Assembly: GCF_014222285.1 (NCBI RefSeq)
Contig: NZ_JACKZS010000009.1
Coordinates: forward strand, 1-64,000
DNA: 64,000 nt
Direction of reading: 5' to 3'
DNA from: Nostoc sp. UCD121
GTDB lineage: Bacteria > Cyanobacteriota > Cyanobacteriia > Cyanobacteriales > Nostocaceae
In this document: positions 47,870 through 57,339 of the stretch, piece after piece
How positions within the stretch are numbered: position 1 is the first letter of the stretch
Layout of the letters: the number at the start of each line of letters is the position of its first letter
Notes under the pieces: generated by a model
The model's database searches: none
Told to the model about the DNA's origin: nothing
What the model saw: the letters and a program-made list of their open reading frames with translations, nothing else
Program-made: the position numbers and the translations under genes

Positions 47870-48563
47870 TAGCTTCTAACCTCTAACACCTTGACGATAA
47901 AGCTGCTTCCGGTACGCTTTATTGGCGCTCATCCTAATTTCCTGTATTTTGTCAGATAAATTAAAAATTTTAACAGCACTTCCGCATTTCAACGTAATTC
48001 TGTCATACTGAACACAACTTGGCAAAGCACTAAATGTACTTTACTGCTTAATAATCGGTATTTTTTCAGCATTGATTAAGTATTTAGCCATTCGATTTTG
48101 GACTCTGGTTTTCCTCAGTCGAACGATTTTAGATTGTCGTATGGCTGTAACTAGCTTGAAATTACACCTTTTTTATTTTTGATCCGTTTCATGTACATCA
48201 ATATAATATTTGCCAATGAGATTTTTACTTTTAAATAAATCTCACTCCAAATAAATATTTATTGTTTTGCTACCAATAATAATTGTCAAAGACTTGTAGA
48301 TGCGTGTGCTTAGGCGGAAAGTTATCTGCCTTGCGAAACTAGTTGTAAATTTCTGTGGAATGTAACTTGTGTGACAGTTTATATCTCTAAATGGAGATTA
48401 AAGTATCTTTCTGTGGAATTTCAAAGTTACGCTATCCCCTGCACAACATTCTAATGAATGAGCAGCAATTCTGCAAAAACACGCTTTTTTGCTGCTGTTA
48501 CAGTCTAGGTTCTACTTTGAGTAGATTTAGTAGATGAAAAAGTTAGGGAAATATTAATAATTC
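47870..48563. other. Spacer between PiT and coiled-coil/EamA genes
   Basis: 694 bases with no gene seen. It is AT-rich, with scattered short palindromes such as TTTCTGTGGAA repeated at 48349-48361 and 48408-48418. The promoter of the EamA fusion gene is expected near 47870-48000. Confidence 0.4.
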
Positions 48564-49823
48564 TTAGCGGAATAAAATTCGGGCGATGCTAAAAATGGCA
48601 GCGCTAAGTAAAGCACTCACAGGGATTGTAATTAGCCATGCAGCAGCAATACCTTTTAGTGTTTGGAACTTAATCGACTTAATATTTTGCACTAGTCCAA
48701 TACCAACGACACCGCCGACGAGAGCGTGGGAAGTGGAGACTGGTAAACCTAACCGAGAAGCGATGAGGATAGTGGTAGCAGTAGCAAGTTCGGCACAAAA
48801 TCCACTACTAGGTTGCAAGGCAATAATGTTTTCGCCAATGGTGGCAATGACTTTTTTTCCCCAGACAGCTAAACCACCAACAATACCAGCACCGCCAAGG
48901 ATTAAAATCCAAAGGGGGATGCTAAGACCATCTGTAGGTACGCTACCAGTACGATTGATGTAAACGATCGCAGCTAAAGGAGCGATCGCATTTCCCACAT
49001 CATTAGAACCGTGAGCAAAGGCTACAAAGCAAGCACTTAGTAGTTGGAATCGGGCAAATAATCTTTCTACAGGATTGGGGAGTATTTCTCCCTTGTCTCT
49101 CTTATCTCCCAATTGTCGCCAACTAATGATTGTGAGTCCAACAGCTGCGATTGCACCTGTTAAAAGTGGGATGTCATGAGAAGGGATTGTAAAACCAACT
49201 TGCTCAATTACAAAATTGGTTAGCGGTTCAGTCAGCGATGGTAATACAATCACACCGAAGACACCTAGCAGCGCAGTACTCAACCAGGGAATCCATTCTT
49301 GTAACTGGACTACTTGATTGGGTTGATCTAAAATCCAGTGCTTGATTTGACTATAAAATAAAGCAGCGATCGCACCACTAATTAATGGCGTTAAAACCCA
49401 GCCAATGCTAATTAAGCCAATTGATGCCCAATCAATTGCACCTACTCCCAAAGCTACCCAACTAAATCCTGCGATCGCACCAACAACCGCATGAGAAGAT
49501 GAGACTGGTAAACCGCGTGATGTGGCAATTTGCAACCACACACCACAGGAAATTAGTACCGTTACCATCCCAGTAACTAATATTTGGGGTGTAGCCGCAA
49601 ATAAGGCGGGATTAGCAATTTTCGTTGCGAGAGTTTCCGTTACCTCATGTCCAAACAACACAGCACCCATAAACTCTAATACCCCAGCGATAATTATCGC
49701 TTGTTTGAGGGTGATAGCTTTGGAACCGACAGAGGTTCCCATCGCGTTAGCGACATCGTTTGCTCCGAGATTCCAGGCGACGTAGAAAGCTAGTAGAGCT
49801 ACGAAAAGTAGTGTAATAAGCAT
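48564..49823 (-). CDS. PiT-family inorganic phosphate transporter
   Basis: A 419-residue inner-membrane protein. The two PiT signature repeats are present: N-terminal GANDVANAMGTSVGSKAIT (about residues 20-38) and C-terminal HGSNDVGNAIAPLAAIV. Both halves have SSHAVVGA / STSHALVGG motifs that mark the inverted repeat. Between the halves is a cytoplasmic loop (GDKRDKGEILPNPVER). It moves phosphate (as metal-phosphate) with protons or sodium at low affinity. No regulator of the Phu type is adjacent. A Pho box was not recognised. Confidence 0.92.
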   Translation of the reverse strand: MLITLLFVALLAFYVAWNLGANDVANAMGTSVGSKAITLKQAIIIAGVLEFMGAVLFGHEVTETLATKIANPALFAATPQILVTGMVTVLISCGVWLQIATSRGLPVSSSHAVVGAIAGFSWVALGVGAIDWASIGLISIGWVLTPLISGAIAALFYSQIKHWILDQPNQVVQLQEWIPWLSTALLGVFGVIVLPSLTEPLTNFVIEQVGFTIPSHDIPLLTGAIAAVGLTIISWRQLGDKRDKGEILPNPVERLFARFQLLSACFVAFAHGSNDVGNAIAPLAAIVYINRTGSVPTDGLSIPLWILILGGAGIVGGLAVWGKKVIATIGENIIALQPSSGFCAELATATTILIASRLGLPVSTSHALVGGVVGIGLVQNIKSIKFQTLKGIAAAWLITIPVSALLSAAIFSIARILFR

Positions 49824-50035
49824 TTTGTTGGGGACAAGGGGAAAGTGAGAGAGATGAGGATGAAACTTGAGACTTTACAGCTATTTTCAGATAAATAGTT
49901 AAATGGGTGGTTAGAAACCGCATCTACACAAGGCTTTACCCACCTCCGTGGGTTTCAAACACTCAATTTTTTTAGTCCGCACAGGTAGACTTTGTTTGTG
50001 TAGCCGCGAATTTCATTCGCTGAGGCTTAAGTTGA
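49824..50035. other. Spacer upstream of PiT with interspersed repeat
   Basis: Contains a small hairpin ACCCACCTCCGTGGGT (49939-49954) and a common Nostoc element (CACAGGTAGACTTTGTTTG, GCCGCGAATTTCATTCGC, 49980-50020). It includes the PiT promoter region. Confidence 0.4.
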
Positions 50036-50287
50036 CTTCACCGTTGAACCTTTGAGCTTCGTCGTCGAACCTTTGAGCTTCGTCGTTGAATCTTTAAGCT
50101 TCATCGTTAAACCTTTAAGCTTCATCGTTAAACCTTTGAGCTTCATCGTTAAACCTTTTAGCTTCATCGTTAAACCTTTGAGCTTCATCGTTAAACCTTT
50201 GAGCTTCGTCGTTGAACCTTTTAGCTTCATTGTTGAACCTTTTAGCTTCATCGTTGAACCTTTTAGCTTCGTCGTTGAACCTCTGAG
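50036..50287. repeat. Twelve 21-bp tandem repeats
   Basis: Exactly 12 head-to-tail units of CTTCATCGTTAAACCTTTGAG (21 bp), with changes at a few positions only (A/G at 5, T/C, TTA/TTG and TTTGAG/TTTTAG). Several units contain AAGCTT. As 21 is a multiple of three, the block stays open on both strands: a 7-residue repeat SFIVKPL (plus) or MKLKGLT (minus). There is no ribosome site or family match, so I treat it as repetitive DNA, not a gene. Confidence 0.85.
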
Positions 50288-50334
50288 CTTTAAAATTCTA
50301 GTTTTAACACTCGCCCATCTCCCTCATCTTCCTT

Positions 50335-51381
50335 TTACGGATAAATTAAGATTTTATAAGTATCCGGTGTGGGTGCGATCGCTTGCTCAACAGCTGCTGA
50401 TAAATCTTTTAATGGATAGCGATCGCTAATCAACGCTTTTACATCGATTCGCTGATTAAATACAATATCGGCTGATAGATTCTGAAGCCTATAAGAGGAA
50501 CTGTAACTGCCTATTAAGTCAATTTCCCGACGGTAGAGAATATTGGGGTTGATAGGAATTTCCAACTCATCAGGAAATTCGGCGAAAAATAAGATTTTAC
50601 CGCCTTTGCGAGTACTATCAAGTGCTTGAAAGAAAGCTTTTTCACTCGGAACCGCCAGCAAAGTAACATCAACACCTAGTCCACCAGTGAGCGCATGGAT
50701 TTTTGCTGTTAAATCGGGATCGCGAGCATCAAAAGCCGCTTCTGCACCGACACTCAAGGCTTTATCAATTCTAGAAGGTAGTAAATCGGTAGCGATCGCT
50801 TTAGCTCCGAAATACTTCACCAACATGATAAACATTAACCCAATGGGCCCAGCACCAGTAACTAATACAGTTTGTCCTGGAGCAATTTGAGCTTTTCTCA
50901 CCGCCTTCAAACAGCAGTTAGTTGGTTCTACAAAACTTGCTTCTTCAAAGCTGATGTTATCCGGGATGGGAATCAACCCACCATTTTCCACAATATGTCC
51001 AGGAACTTTGACATAATCAGCAAAACCGCCGCCACTGGCGTTAAAGCCTGCGGTAGTGGAGATGTTTTTGTAAACATCGCACATAGAGAAATTATCATTT
51101 AGGCAGTAGGCGCAACGCATACAAGGGATGTGGTGCATCACTGCTACCCGTTGTCCAACTTGCCAACCTTTGACATTATTGCCTATTGCTGCGATCGTGC
51201 CGGCAGTTTCATGCCCAAAAATGCGCGGCGGTTCATACAGTGGATAACGAATTTTCTTAATATCTGACTGACACAATCCCACAACCCGCACCTGTACCAG
51301 CACTTCATCTGGTTCCACGGTTGGAACTGGGATATCTTCGTAAGACAGTTGATTAACGCCTCTAAATACCTGTGCTTTCAC
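50335..51381 (-). CDS. Zinc-dependent medium-chain alcohol dehydrogenase
   Basis: A 348-residue MDR enzyme. Catalytic zinc ligands are in VVGLCQSDIKK (Cys39-like), FGHETAGTI (His-Glu) and a third ligand in FVEPTNCCLKAV. The structural zinc site is CMRCAYCLNDNFSMC. The NAD(P) Rossmann motif is VTGAGPIGLMFIMLV. It resembles sorbitol, threonine or galactitol dehydrogenases; the ATDLLPSRIDKA strand with Asp favours NAD. The true substrate is unknown. Its stop lies 48 bases past the 21-bp repeat array. Confidence 0.9.
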   Translation of the reverse strand: MKAQVFRGVNQLSYEDIPVPTVEPDEVLVQVRVVGLCQSDIKKIRYPLYEPPRIFGHETAGTIAAIGNNVKGWQVGQRVAVMHHIPCMRCAYCLNDNFSMCDVYKNISTTAGFNASGGGFADYVKVPGHIVENGGLIPIPDNISFEEASFVEPTNCCLKAVRKAQIAPGQTVLVTGAGPIGLMFIMLVKYFGAKAIATDLLPSRIDKALSVGAEAAFDARDPDLTAKIHALTGGLGVDVTLLAVPSEKAFFQALDSTRKGGKILFFAEFPDELEIPINPNILYRREIDLIGSYSSSYRLQNLSADIVFNQRIDVKALISDRYPLKDLSAAVEQAIAPTPDTYKILIYP

Positions 51382-51609
51382 GCTGGTTTTTCCCCACTCA
51401 ACGATACTAGATGTAACATTAGTGGTGAACTTTAAGCTATCAGATTTGAGATTTCTGTGTTTTAGCTCGATAGAATTTTACGGGTGCATATCAGTATTTC
51501 TTTGCTGACTAAATCAAATAGCTTTTTAAGAGATAAGGGCGTGTTACGGCTTACGTAACGCTGTATTATTTTTAAATATTTTCTCAATATTTTCTCCGAG
51601 AAGCTAGCA

Positions 51610-52116
51610 ATGACTATTCGCCATGCGACTGAAACTGATTTACCTGCAATTGTGGCAATTTATAATGCTGCAATTCCTAGCCGCATGGCAACTGCTGATT
51701 TAGAGCCAATATCTGTAGAAAGTCGCCTTCTTTGGTTTAAGGCGCGATCGCCTTCACAACGGCCACTTTGGGTAATCGAAGTGGAGGGAGTAATTGCTGG
51801 ATGGCTTAGTTTCCAACCCTTTTATGGGCGGCCCGCCTATAATAAGACTGCCGAAATTAGTATTTATATAGCCCCTCAATTTCATCGCTGTGGTTTGGGA
51901 CGACAACTATTAGGACAAGCAATTAGCGAAAGCCGTAGTTTGGGTTTAAATACCCTGTTAGGCTTCATCTTTGCCCACAATCAGCCCAGTTTAAACCTTT
52001 TTGAAACATTTGGTTTTCAATCTTGGGGACATTTACCTAAAGTTGCCGAAATTGACACCGTTGAACGAGATTTAGTAATCATGGGACTGAAAATTATTGA
52101 CATTCCCACAGATTAA
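51610..52116 (+). CDS. GNAT N-acetyltransferase (Pat-like)
   Basis: A 168-residue single-domain acetyltransferase. It opens TIRHATETDLPAIVAIYNAAIPSR, has the acetyl-CoA loop QFHRCGLGRQLLGQAI (Q/RxxGxG/A type) and ends in FGFQSWGHLPKVAEID, all like phosphinothricin/methionine-sulfone acetyltransferases. The gene is preceded by GAAGC, weak. It could detoxify an amino-acid analogue or modify an unknown amine. Confidence 0.85.
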   Translation: MTIRHATETDLPAIVAIYNAAIPSRMATADLEPISVESRLLWFKARSPSQRPLWVIEVEGVIAGWLSFQPFYGRPAYNKTAEISIYIAPQFHRCGLGRQLLGQAISESRSLGLNTLLGFIFAHNQPSLNLFETFGFQSWGHLPKVAEIDTVERDLVIMGLKIIDIPTD

Positions 52117-52209
52117 AACCGTAAACTGTCAATGATTGTGTGATCGCTGCAATTATTTACCAGAGTAAGCAAATTTAGAGACACAAGATTTTGCATCTTT
52201 AAATATTTC

Positions 52210-53679
52210 TTAACAACGCTGCAACTGCGTTAACAACACAACAATTTCATCAATAGCCTGACGCAGAATGGTTGCAGGTTGCTCCGATTGATTCACGATA
52301 ATGCTAAAAACTAACGGTTCATACTTCGGCGCATTCATATATCCAGATAGAGAAACTACACCCGTTAATGTACCTGTTTTTGCTTGCACAATGCCCTCAG
52401 CAGATGTGTTTTGAAAGCGCCCTTTTAAGGTTCCAATTTTACCTGCTACGGGTAAAGATGCACGATACACATATCCTGCTGGTGTTCTTGCCATCCCTCG
52501 CAAAGTTTGTACAAAAGCTTCTGGTGTCGCTAAGTTCCGACGTGATAAACCTGAACCATCTATTAAAATATAATTTGCTGGATCAACCCCCAATTTAGTT
52601 AAACTCGCTTTGACAGCTTCTAAACCAACATCAACGCTAGTTTTAGTTTTCACTCTGGGTTTTTCCCCAGCTAATGCTCTCAATAGTGCCTCAGCATAAA
52701 GATTATTACTATTCTGAAGAGTTTCCATTAATAATTCAGATAAAGGTGGTGACTCTACAAAAGCTATTTCCTCTTGATGAACACCACCAGTTACCACTAA
52801 TGTTTGTCCCAAAGGAATTTTTTCTGTTGCCAAAGCAGCACGGAAGCGTCGTAAGAAGTAATAATTAGGGTCGATTACAGGCAAATCTATTAAAGACGGT
52901 TCAGAATTTGTTGTTAGTTGTCCTTGAATTCGTAATGCTGTTCCTGATAATTCGCGGGTAATATTGACGTAAGTTGGTTGATTTTGGGCAACCGTTATTG
53001 ACTGATTAATTGTCCGCCACTGTTTCGCCTCGCCAGGATCAATCCACACGACTTGTAAGGATTTACCTACAGCCTGCGGTACAAGTTTTAAGCTAAAAAT
53101 ATTTTGATTGAGAATAAAGCTGCTGACTGGTGCGCCATAGTCTGACTGCACATCTTCCCATTGCCAGGTGGGGTTAACAATGTCTCCTTGAATATAACTA
53201 TCATCAGCTATCAATCTCTGAATTTGAGTAATACCTTTCTGTTTTAGCTGCTGTGCTAATGTTTGCAGTTGAGTATCACTTAAGCTGGGATCTCCCCTAC
53301 CGACAACACGTAAAACACCGTTGCCATTCTGATAAATAGAGGTGCGAATCCGAAAATTAGCACCCAATTGCTGCAATGCAGCTGCTGTTGTCAACAATTT
53401 GAGGTTAGAGGCGGGAATAAAATATTTTTGAGCATCCCGACTGTAAAGAGTTTGCCCACTTGACAGGGGTTGCACTAAAATTCCCCAGCGCACCCGACTA
53501 AATAAAGGACGATTGATTACAGCATCTATAGCTGTTCCCAGTTGGGTAGAGCAAATTGATTTTGTACTGGTTGTTGGTGCGACTTGGGTTTGTGCTTTCG
53601 CAATAGAACTAAATCCTATCTGGCTAGTCAAGAATATTAACAAAACACCCAGTGGTTGATTGAAAGTCTTAAGTCTCAC
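52210..53679 (-). CDS. dacB: D-Ala-D-Ala carboxypeptidase/endopeptidase (PBP4)
   Basis: A 489-residue exported peptidase of the S13 family. The GTG at 53679 has AAGGA at good spacing; a TTG one codon upstream is the alternative. After a signal peptide (cleavage near AKAQTQ), the catalytic SxxK is ASNLKLL, the second motif is SNN in METLQNSNNLYAEALL, and the third is KTGT. The large middle insertion (residues about 95-290) is typical of PBP4. It trims or cuts peptidoglycan cross-links in the periplasm. Confidence 0.92.
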   Translation of the reverse strand: MRLKTFNQPLGVLLIFLTSQIGFSSIAKAQTQVAPTTSTKSICSTQLGTAIDAVINRPLFSRVRWGILVQPLSSGQTLYSRDAQKYFIPASNLKLLTTAAALQQLGANFRIRTSIYQNGNGVLRVVGRGDPSLSDTQLQTLAQQLKQKGITQIQRLIADDSYIQGDIVNPTWQWEDVQSDYGAPVSSFILNQNIFSLKLVPQAVGKSLQVVWIDPGEAKQWRTINQSITVAQNQPTYVNITRELSGTALRIQGQLTTNSEPSLIDLPVIDPNYYFLRRFRAALATEKIPLGQTLVVTGGVHQEEIAFVESPPLSELLMETLQNSNNLYAEALLRALAGEKPRVKTKTSVDVGLEAVKASLTKLGVDPANYILIDGSGLSRRNLATPEAFVQTLRGMARTPAGYVYRASLPVAGKIGTLKGRFQNTSAEGIVQAKTGTLTGVVSLSGYMNAPKYEPLVFSIIVNQSEQPATILRQAIDEIVVLLTQLQRC

Positions 53680-53847
53680 CAATTTTCCTTATCCCAAAGA
53701 TAGATATTTTTAGTTTGCCAACAACTTCTTTCCGGAGAGAGAAGAATTGGCTCAGTAAAGTTACTTAATTAGTATAAGGAAGATGTTCATACGTTTCACA
53801 CATGGGCGATGTCTACGACGGGCTGCGCCTACGCACAAACATAATTT

Positions 53848-54510
53848 ATGGGACTACAAAATAGAAACGTAAGTCAACCTGCATATACAGAAATACGAAA
53901 TCGAGGCAATGGTGTGAGTACATTTTTATCTGGTGTAGCTGTATTACTCTCTACTTTGGCTTTGGGATGTAGCGGCTATGTAGCTTATGAAGTTTTCACG
54001 TTGCGGCAGACACTAAATGCTAGTAATACAGTCAGCAACACCATTCCCACTCAAGTGCCAAGCCCTACAGCTACAACTTCTCCACAAGCAACGATCTCAC
54101 CATCCCCAACTAGTGCTACAACATCAGCAATTAGCCCTGGTCAATTTGTGCAGCCTGCTTTTGGCAAAAAGGCAGAAGTTGAGTTACTTTCAGCAAAGCG
54201 AATTAAAGATCCAGAAACTGGAAACCGTGATGTGGTAAATCTGCAAATGCGGATTCGTCGCCTTGCCACAGACGGAATTGTTGGTGATATTATATCGGTG
54301 GCTAGTACAACAGCCCGTAATGTTGAGACTAGCGTAACCTACAAAGGAGTTGCTCTCAATCGCTCAACAGGAAGCGTTTCTTTGTTTCAAGTACGCCCAC
54401 AAGCCTCCGCAGATGCTTATATCTGGCTAAGAGTTCCCGATGGCGTTAATAACTTGGACATTTTTGTGCCAGATACAGCCGCATTTAAAAATGTACCAAT
54501 TTCTAATTAG
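53848..54510 (+). CDS. Membrane-anchored hypothetical protein
   Basis: A 220-residue protein. It has one N-terminal membrane helix (residues 24-49, GVSTFLSGVAVLLSTLALGCSGYVAYEVF), a Thr/Ser/Pro-rich linker (about 60-100) and a periplasmic beta-rich domain (about 108-220; FGKKAEVELLSAKRIKDPET, VNLQMRIRRL, ADAYIWLRVPDGVNNLDIFVP). The domain resembles the shape of DUF4352-like surface domains, but I cannot claim it. It is divergent from dacB. Just upstream (53806-53835) is a Nostoc interspersed repeat (GGCGATGTCTACGACGGGC, part). Confidence 0.6.
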   Translation: MGLQNRNVSQPAYTEIRNRGNGVSTFLSGVAVLLSTLALGCSGYVAYEVFTLRQTLNASNTVSNTIPTQVPSPTATTSPQATISPSPTSATTSAISPGQFVQPAFGKKAEVELLSAKRIKDPETGNRDVVNLQMRIRRLATDGIVGDIISVASTTARNVETSVTYKGVALNRSTGSVSLFQVRPQASADAYIWLRVPDGVNNLDIFVPDTAAFKNVPISN

Positions 54511-54540
54511 TGGTGTATGGAATTAATTTTGATAAAGCGC

Positions 54541-54574
54541 AAGATTCCCAACTTCTTTATGAAGTCAGGAATCT
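54541..54574. repeat. Diverged copy of the 45411 hairpin
   Basis: AAGATTCCCAACTTCT...GAAGTCAGGAATCT matches the perfect hairpin at 45411-45445 with several changes. It lies shortly after the hypothetical gene and before the TerB gene end, and may act as a bidirectional terminator. Confidence 0.5.
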
Positions 54575-54667
54575 GAACAACTCAACTCAAACAAAATTAT
54601 TTTTTACTCTAAATTAGCAACCCCAAATTAACGATGGTAGATGCTTGAGGCTGTAATTGAAAAAGGA

Positions 54668-55126
54668 TTACTCCTCTTCCTCTTCATCTTCTCCGAACAC
54701 TGCGTCTATCAGTTCTTGTGCCCGCTCGTCTGAAATCTTTAAGGCTTCTTGAAGTTCAGAGATATAATCTTGTTCAGCTTCGGGTACTTCTTCATCAATC
54801 CCCACAACTAAGATAGCTGTGATATATGCAGCTTCCCGATAACCTCTATTGGGCAATGATTCGATGGACTGGGCAATTAAATCTTCTGGTTCTTCTTCTT
54901 CAATCAAGCTGACGACTTTTTCTGTCAATTCTTCAAAGTCTTCTTCAGAGTAATCTTCAAATAAGTCAACCCGACCGAGAAATTCACTTAAAGCATATTC
55001 TTCGGTTGAAGAAATACCTTCACCATCAGCAGCAGCGGAAAAAAGTCCAAGGATTGCGATCGCAACTTCTGGTTCTAAAGCAACTGAACTAACACTACGG
55101 CCTTTGGGCAACTTGCGTTTAGACAT
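54668..55126 (-). CDS. TerB-like acidic helical protein
   Basis: A 152-residue acidic protein. Residues 18-140 match the TerB/TerB-like fold of paired helices (ALEPEVAIAILGLFSAAADGEGISSTEEYALSEFL, AAYITAILVVGIDEEVPEAEQDYISELQEAL) with Asp/Glu clusters (ADGEG, EDDEEE tail) of the type that bind divalent ions. TerB domains occur in stress and tellurite-resistance systems; single-domain copies in cyanobacteria have no known role. No ter genes are nearby. Confidence 0.75.
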   Translation of the reverse strand: MSKRKLPKGRSVSSVALEPEVAIAILGLFSAAADGEGISSTEEYALSEFLGRVDLFEDYSEEDFEELTEKVVSLIEEEEPEDLIAQSIESLPNRGYREAAYITAILVVGIDEEVPEAEQDYISELQEALKISDERAQELIDAVFGEDEEEEE

Positions 55127-55238
55127 AATTATCCTCTAAAAGTTACGTGATATTTCAGGAAGTAAAATGCTTCCTAAAATTTAGGATTCCCAAAAGAATG
55201 GAGAAAAATACATTGGTATAAATATTTCTTCATAAAAA

Positions 55239-55266
55239 ATACGCAGAGAGCCATCCCTCTGCGTAT
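55239..55266 (-). terminator. Intrinsic terminator of acetolactate synthase gene
   Basis: ATACGCAGAG and CTCTGCGTAT form a perfect 10-bp stem (8-base loop), 28 bases past the ilvB stop. The minus strand continues TTTTTTATG, a good T-tract; the plus strand also has a run of A/T. Confidence 0.8.
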
Positions 55267-55294
55267 AAAAAAACTATTTAATTCTCAAAAAGCG

Positions 55295-57208
55295 TTACAA
55301 CTTTGTCCCACACTCAGCGCAGAAGTTGTGGTTAGGAGCATTTTTGGCATTGCAGTTACTACAATAAACTGGCTCTGCTGCTGCTTTGGGCGATTGCTTC
55401 TGCAAGCCGACCATTTGAGCGTTGCTCTTACCAGGGACTACCATTGGATAGCAGTTTTCGTCTCTGGTGACGTGGACATTTAAGATTACTGGCCCTTTGT
55501 GTGCCAGCATTTCGGCGATCGCATCTTTTAATTGACTGCGATCGCTAATTACCATGCCTTTAATGCCATAAGCTTTTGCCAATAATTCTACGTCTGGCAT
55601 CCCTACTTCCATGTCGGAGCATGAGTAGCGTTCACCATAGAAGGCTTGCTGCCACTGGCGCACCATCCCTTGCCAGCCGTTATTGATAATTATTGTCTTG
55701 ACATTTATTCCATACTGTGAAATTGTTCCTAGTTCCTGCAAACACATTTGGAAACTAGCATCACCACTAATACAGATGACTTCTTCATCAGGAAACGCCA
55801 CTTTCGCGCCCATTGCCGCAGGTAAGCCAAAACCCATCGTTCCCAAACCAGCACTAGAAATCCAGCGCCTTGGGCCATTCTTCAGGAATTGTGCTGCCCA
55901 CATTTGATGTTGTCCGACATCTGTGGTGTAGAAAGCATTGGGTGCTTGGCTATTGACTTCTACAATCACTTCTTGGGGTGAAATGCTGTCGGGATGGTGC
56001 GGCACGATTAGAGGATACTCATCGCGCCAACGGTTGACTAGATTCAGCCATTCTTGGTTTTGATTAGGTGTAGCCTTTACGCCTGTTTCTTTGCAGCGAC
56101 GCAACAAGTCTACTAACACATTCCGCACATCGCCGACGATGGGCACTTCGGGAACGCGGTTTTTGCCGACTTCTGCAGGATCGATGTCGATGTGAATTAC
56201 TTTCGCGCGGGAGGCGAATTCGTCTAACTTGCCTGTAACGCGATCGTCAAATCTAGCACCAACGCAAATCAGCAAGTCACAATCACTAACAGCGAAGTTA
56301 GCGTAAGCTGTGCCGTGCATCCCCAACATTCCCAAAGCGAGGGGATGATGTTCGTCAAATGCACCGATCCCCATTAAGGTTGTGGTGACAGGGATGTTGA
56401 ATAATTCAGCTAGCTCTTTGATTTCTTCATGGGCACTAGCTGAGATCGCACCACCACCGATATACAGTAGAGGACGGCGACTTTCAGTAATCAACTGAAT
56501 CGCAGCGTTGATTTGTCGGGGATTCCCCTTTACCGTGGGACGATAACCGCGTAATTTTGCTGAACCTGGTTTCACAGGTACATAGTCAAATTCTTCTAAA
56601 GCTACATCCTTGGGCACATCAATCAAAACGGGCCCCGGTCGGCCACTGCTAGCGATGTGGAAGGCTTCGGCGACAATTCGCGCCATATCTTTGGGGTCAC
56701 GCACTACATAAGAGTGCTTGACGATGGGTAACGTAATTCCGTAAATATCGGTTTCCTGAAACGCATCTGTACCGATAGACGGCCGTGCTACCTGCCCCGT
56801 GACTATAATCATCGGGATTGAATCCATGTAGGCGGTGGCGATCCCTGTCACCAAGTTAGTTGCTCCTGGGCCAGAAGTGCCAAAGCATACTCCTACCTTC
56901 CCAGTTGCACGGGCGTAACCGTCTGCGGCGTGGGCTGCGCCTTGTTCGTGTCTCACGAGAATGTGCTTCATAGCACCAGTCGCTTCCACTTTATACAGGT
57001 CGTCGTAAATTGGTAGAATTGCTCCACCAGGATAACCAAAAATATAATCAACGCCGTGGCGATGAAGGCTGTCAAGCAAAGCAAAACCGCCAGATGCACG
57101 TTTGGGCAAGATTGGCGGGCTAGAAGCACGAGACTGTTTGTGATTCTCAGTTTGTGGGAGACTAATTTGGGAGAGCGATTCTCCTGCGGAGACACTTCGT
57201 GAACGCAC
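55295..57208 (-). CDS. ilvB: Acetolactate synthase large subunit with C-terminal zinc ribbon
   Basis: A 637-residue ThDP enzyme. I use the GTG at 57208, which has GAGG 7 bases upstream; the frame also has a TTG at 57214. The catalytic Glu is in [17 protein letters not shown], the ThDP motif is [31 protein letters not shown], and FAD-binding residues lie in the middle domain. It makes 2-acetolactate from pyruvate in valine/leucine synthesis. The last 24 residues are a zinc ribbon ([10 protein letters not shown]...FCAECGTKL, four Cys), absent from E. coli enzymes. The regulatory small subunit (ilvN) is not in the window. Confidence 0.93.
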   Translation of the reverse strand: MRSRSVSAGESLSQISLPQTENHKQSRASSPPILPKRASGGFALLDSLHRHGVDYIFGYPGGAILPIYDDLYKVEATGAMKHILVRHEQGAAHAADGYARATGKVGVCFGTSGPGATNLVTGIATAYMDSIPMIIVTGQVARPSIGTDAFQETDIYGITLPIVKHSYVVRDPKDMARIVAEAFHIASSGRPGPVLIDVPKDVALEEFDYVPVKPGSAKLRGYRPTVKGNPRQINAAIQLITESRRPLLYIGGGAISASAHEEIKELAELFNIPVTTTLMGIGAFDEHHPLALGMLGMHGTAYANFAVSDCDLLICVGARFDDRVTGKLDEFASRAKVIHIDIDPAEVGKNRVPEVPIVGDVRNVLVDLLRRCKETGVKATPNQNQEWLNLVNRWRDEYPLIVPHHPDSISPQEVIVEVNSQAPNAFYTTDVGQHQMWAAQFLKNGPRRWISSAGLGTMGFGLPAAMGAKVAFPDEEVICISGDASFQMCLQELGTISQYGINVKTIIINNGWQGMVRQWQQAFYGERYSCSDMEVGMPDVELLAKAYGIKGMVISDRSQLKDAIAEMLAHKGPVILNVHVTRDENCYPMVVPGKSNAQMVGLQKQSPKAAAEPVYCSNCNAKNAPNHNFCAECGTKL

Positions 57209-57339
57209 GGTCAAACCTCAGACTATAGCTAAAGTTAATGCTGGATTCTGTATTTAAGATTTCATTTTAGTTGAAAACTTCAATCAAAACCTTATTAATT
57301 TTTATATTAAATATAAATCTAGATTATTAGCCTACATAA

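Noticed and set aside
50036..50287. CRISPR array
   Set aside because: Units are contiguous with no spacers, and no cas genes are nearby.
50027..50429. Frames on both strands over the 21-bp repeats as protein genes
   Set aside because: Openness follows from a repeat unit divisible by three without stops; no ribosome site or non-repeat domain.
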